Origin: a gamma proteobacterium SCGC AB-629-P17
Lineage (GTDB): Bacteria; Pseudomonadota; Gammaproteobacteria; PS1; Pseudothioglobaceae
Length of the DNA stretch: 46,020 bases
Assembly: GCA_000372785.1 (NCBI GenBank)
Contig: KB889758.1
Coordinates: 93,015 to 139,034, forward strand
Direction: 5' to 3'
The notes below the pieces were generated by a model, which searched no databases, was not told where the DNA came from, and was given only the letters and a program-made list of their open reading frames with translations. Positions 42,890 to 46,020 of the stretch are shown piece by piece; the first letter of the stretch is position 1; each line of letters begins with the position of its first letter. Position numbers and translations under genes: made by a program.

Positions 42890-45308
42890 TCATATTTTGA
42901 CCTAGAGCAAGCTCTCCTAAATCAGTTGATGGTCCGTCAGCAAGAACATCACCTGCAACAACTTTATCACCTGGTTGTACGAGTGGCTTTTGATTAATAC
43001 AAGTATTTTGATTAGAGCGAGAGTACTTGACCATGGTATAAATATCAACTCCCAGTTCACCAGCCTTAGCTTGCTTCGCATCAACACGTATTACAATTCT
43101 TGATGCATCTACTGTCTCAACAATACCGTCATGATCTGCGATTACACATACGCGTGAATCTGTTGCAACAACTCGCTCAATGCCCGTTCCTACTAATGGC
43201 TTCTCAGCACGTAAGACTGGAACAGCTTGGCGTTGCATATTTGATCCCATTAATGCACGGTTGGCATCATCATGTTCAAGGAAAGGAATAAGTGAAGCTG
43301 CAACAGATGATATTTGTTTAGAGTCAATGTCAATCAATGTAACTTCTGACTTATCCACTAACACAAATTCATTCTTATGTCGCCCAGAAACCAAGTCATC
43401 CAATAAATAACCTTTACTGTTAACTGCAGAGTTTGCCTGCGCTATAGTATGACTAATTTCATCAATTGCAGAAATATAAACGACTTCTTTGGTAACAAGG
43501 CCATTTTTAACAACCTGATATGGAGTTTCCAAGAAACCATATTCATTTGTTTTAGCATAGACGGCCAATGTATTAATCAAACCAATGTTTGGACCTTCAG
43601 GCGTCTCGATTGGACACAAACGGCCATAATGAGATGGGTGTACATCGCGAACCTCAAAACCAGCACGTTCACGTGTTAACCCACCTGGACCTAATGCGGA
43701 GATTCTACGTTTATGGGTAATCCCTGATAAAGGATTCACTTGATCCATAAATTGTGACAACTGAGATGAGCCAAAAAATTCTCTAACTGCAGCTGAAACT
43801 GGCTTAGAGTTAATTAGGTCTTGTGGTGTCAATTCATCAGTTTCAGCAAGATTAAGGCCTTCTTTGACTGCCTTTTCTACCCGAATAAGTCCAATTCTAA
43901 ATTGATTTTCAATCATTTCACCAATAGCTCTTACGCGCCTATTAGCTAAAGTATCTACGTCATCAACAACGTCATGACCATTCTTGATATCAATTAACTT
44001 TTTGATAACATTAATAATGTCATTATGTGTCAGGACATAATCACCTGTTTCAGAATTAATACCTAGACGTCTATTAAGTTTCATTCGTCCAACTCGGGAT
44101 AAGTCATACCGATCATTATTAAAAAATAGATTTGAGAACAGTGAATTTACAGCATCTTCTGTTGCAGGCTCGCCTGGACGCATAACATGGTAAATTGACA
44201 TACGAGCTTCTATTTCTGTTTGCATTTCATCAAGATGCAAAGTGTCTGAGATATAGATGCCATTTTCAGCATCATTAATATAAATAATATTAATTTTTTT
44301 AATCTTAGTTGTTATCAAAACTTCAATAGATTCTTCAGTTATCACAGTATTAGCTGACAGTAAGATTTCACCAGTATCAGTATCAATAACATCCGAAGCA
44401 ATCACTTTCCCTAAAAGATAGTCAAGTGGTGCACTGATAAGATTAATATTGCCGTTTTCAAGCATCTTTGTATGCTTTGCTGTAATACGACGATTCTTTT
44501 TAACGACAACATCTTCTCCTAACTTAATATCGAATTCAGCAATAATGCCTCTCAAACGTTGTGGTTGAATTACCAAATCACATGACTTAGTTTTTAATTT
44601 AACTTCAATGTGATCAAAGAAAGTGTCAATAATATCATTTGTAGACATCCCCATTGCACGCAACAAAGTGGTTACTGGAAGCTTTCTACGTCTGTCAATT
44701 CTGACAAACAAGTGTTCATGATGGTCAAACTCAAAGTCCAACCATGAGCCACGGTAAGGAATAATGCGAGAAGAGAATAATATTTTACCTGATGAATGAG
44801 TTTTACCCCTATCGTGCTCAAAGATAACGCCCGGAGAGCGATGCAGTTGAGAAACAACAACACGCTCTGTACCATTAATAACAAATGTTCCAGTATCTGT
44901 CATCAAAGGGAGTTGACCTAAATATACATCCTCTTCGATAACTTGCTTTACGCGACGTTTTTTCTTGAGTGTTGAACCGTTTTTATCAAAAAGTACAAGA
45001 TTAAGTTTTACTTGAAGTGTTGCCGCATAGGTGACACCACGAAGCTTACACTCTTTAACATTATATTTAGGATCTTGAAGTTCGTAATCTACATATTCAA
45101 TTTCCGCATAACCATTAAGCGCTGTAATTGGAAACACAGATTTAAATACAGAATGTAGACCGATATCTTTCTTTTCAGTTTCCCCTTCTTGAATAAAAGT
45201 ATTAAATGAATTAATCTGAATAGATAATAAATCTGGCTCTTTTAGAATCGACTCTCTTGTGCCAAAATTATTTCTGATACGCTTTTTCTCCGTGAATGAA
45301 TAAGTCAT
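42881..45308 (-). pseudogene. rpoB: RNA polymerase beta subunit, first 809 codons (3' part missing)
   Basis: The gene starts [20 protein letters not shown] at 45308 and runs to LGQNMMIA, equivalent to about residue 807 of the ~1,340-residue E. coli protein; a stop then arises from rplJ sequence. The N-terminal lobes and the rifampicin region ([33 protein letters not shown]) are present; the 3' third with the flap and active-site segments and the following rpoC are missing. It is inverted relative to rplKAJ, opposite to the universal order. Reading frame and conservation are perfect up to the junction, so this is a broken piece of a functional gene. Confidence 0.95.
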
Positions 45309-45354
45309 AAATGCCTCGAATTAATCAATAAATTGTTTTCAAAATTACTTTTAA

Positions 45355-45390
45355 ATAAAAACACCAAAATCCCCTGAGGGGGATTTTGGT
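45355..45390 (-). terminator. Attenuator between rplL and rpoB
   Basis: On the minus strand ACCAAAATCCCC pairs perfectly with GGGGATTTTGGT (12 bp, loop CTCA), followed by G and TTTTTATTT. It lies between rplL and rpoB, where E. coli also has a partial terminator that lowers rpoBC expression relative to ribosomal proteins. Confidence 0.85.
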
Positions 45391-45407
45391 ATATAGCATT
45401 GAACAAG

Positions 45408-45788
45408 TTACTTTAGTTCTACACTAGCACCAGCTTCTTCAAGCTGCTTTTTTAAGTCATCTGCTTCTGCTTTAGGAGCACCCTCTTTAATAGGTGCTGG
45501 AGCACTTTCAACAAGGTCTTTTGCTTCTTTAAGACCTAAACCAGTGATAGTGCGAACAGCTTTGATAACAGAAACTTTCTTGTCACCAAAACTTGTTAAA
45601 ACAACATCAAACTCAGTTTTTTCTTCAGCTGCTGCACTTGCTTCAGCTGCTACAGCAACTGGTGCCGCAGCTACTGCTGCAGCAGAAACGCCAAATTTTT
45701 CTTCCATTGCTGAAACTAGCTCAACAACGTTCATAACAGACATATCTGAAATTGCATTTAAAATATCTTCGTTCGTTAATTTCGCCAT
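45408..45788 (-). CDS. rplL: 50S ribosomal protein L7/L12
   Basis: 126 residues. L7/L12 dimers recruit translation factors. The N-terminal dimerisation region ([39 protein letters not shown]) is joined by an Ala-rich hinge to the C-terminal domain ([35 protein letters not shown]). It is complete, between the rplJ fragment and rpoB in normal relative order, but on the strand opposite to rplKA because of the inversion. Confidence 0.98.
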   Translation of the reverse strand: MAKLTNEDILNAISDMSVMNVVELVSAMEEKFGVSAAAVAAAPVAVAAEASAAAEEKTEFDVVLTSFGDKKVSVIKAVRTITGLGLKEAKDLVESAPAPIKEGAPKAEADDLKKQLEEAGASVELK

Positions 45789-45812
45789 GATATTTACTCC
45801 TCTATATAATTA

Positions 45813-46020
45813 TTATTGTTGTTGATCACGAATAGCTGCGACAACTCGAGTTAGTTTGGTTGGAACTTCATTTAAAGTCCTCACTAACTTCTCGGTTGGT
45901 GCAAGCATTAACGCCATCAACATACTGATTGCTTGATCTTTAGTTGGAAGGTCCGCGATGCGTTTTAGTTGATCCGCATCAACAAATTCACCCGAAACTC
46001 CCAAACCTTTAACGACTAAT
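45813..46020 (-). pseudogene. rplJ: 50S ribosomal protein L10, C-terminal part (open at window end)
   Basis: The last 68 codons of rplJ, entering from the window's right edge: [20 protein letters not shown], then the unique C-terminus ending AAIRDQQQ. The first 95 bases repeat the end of the + strand rplJ piece. It precedes rplL by 24 bases, the normal rplJ-rplL spacing. Confidence 0.95.
45926..46020 (-). repeat. 95-bp perfect inverted repeat, right arm
   Basis: Reverse complement of 42795-42889, ending at the final base. Its end at the contig edge suggests the assembler stopped where the path re-entered sequence already used. Confidence 0.97.

Noticed and set aside
42463-42900. rplJ starting at a TTG at 42463 and ending naturally at 42900
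   Set aside because: The ATG at 42481 has the ribosome site and family start; the stop at 42898-42900 lies in antisense rpoB beyond the junction.

Overview
The window looks like one whole assembled contig from an AT-rich, streamlined marine gammaproteobacterium. The gene families and gene orders (dapA-bamC; tRNA-Tyr/Gly/Thr-tuf-tRNA-Trp-secE-nusG-rplKAJL-rpoB; mraZ-rsmH-ftsL-ftsI; purM-purN-DUF3108; hda) are gammaproteobacterial. The short intergenic gaps, the many 4-8 bp gene overlaps and the mix of siroheme synthesis, cytochrome c maturation and a trimethylamine monooxygenase would fit the SUP05/Thioglobus group. That placement is an inference; I ran no similarity search.

Layout. 1-2124: two secreted-type, Ala/Glu-rich repeat proteins that share a C-terminal domain; the first is cut by the window start inside an exact 60-bp tandem array. 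2148-9215: frr, uvrA, the purM-purN-DUF3108 operon, a CDP-alcohol phosphatidyltransferase and hda. 9327-17438: cysG, tRNA-Leu, ccmF-ccmI, dapE, trmD, dapA and bamC. 17480-22031: a divergent NAD-dependent DNA ligase, then a nitrogen block (glnK, amt, nasT-like) with strikingly structured untranslated RNA. 22034-25747: hisE/hisI, a secreted nuclease, prfB, rpsO and a lipid A acyltransferase homologue. 25790-31138: dnaG facing a shortened division cluster. 31286-38406: trimethylamine monooxygenase, a three-subunit succinate dehydrogenase/fumarate reductase, malate dehydrogenase and malic enzyme. 38443-42889: tRNAs, EF-Tu, tRNA-Trp and the secE-nusG-ribosomal protein operon. 42881-46020: an inverted piece carrying rpoB (first 809 codons), rplL and the end of rplJ.

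The most interesting biology is at 19368-22031. A good promoter overlaps the end of the ligase gene and is followed by a short leader with a hexaloop hairpin and two consecutive intrinsic terminators before glnK. The PII protein has Phe at the position of the uridylylated Tyr-51. Two genes on is an ANTAR-domain (NasT-like) RNA-binding antiterminator with Asn where the receiver phosphoacceptor Asp is expected and no NasS partner in the window. The amt-nasT gap holds several mutually exclusive RNA pairings. Together these suggest ammonium uptake controlled by transcript antitermination instead of the classical GlnD/NtrC route; this is a hypothesis.

The right end is best read as an amplification or assembly artefact. 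rplJ runs on the + strand to 42889, then switches through a 9-bp microhomology into the opposite strand of rpoB. The last 95 bases are a perfect inverted copy of 42795-42889. Joining the two rplJ pieces restores an in-frame gene, so the real genome very probably has the normal rplJ-rplL-rpoB order.
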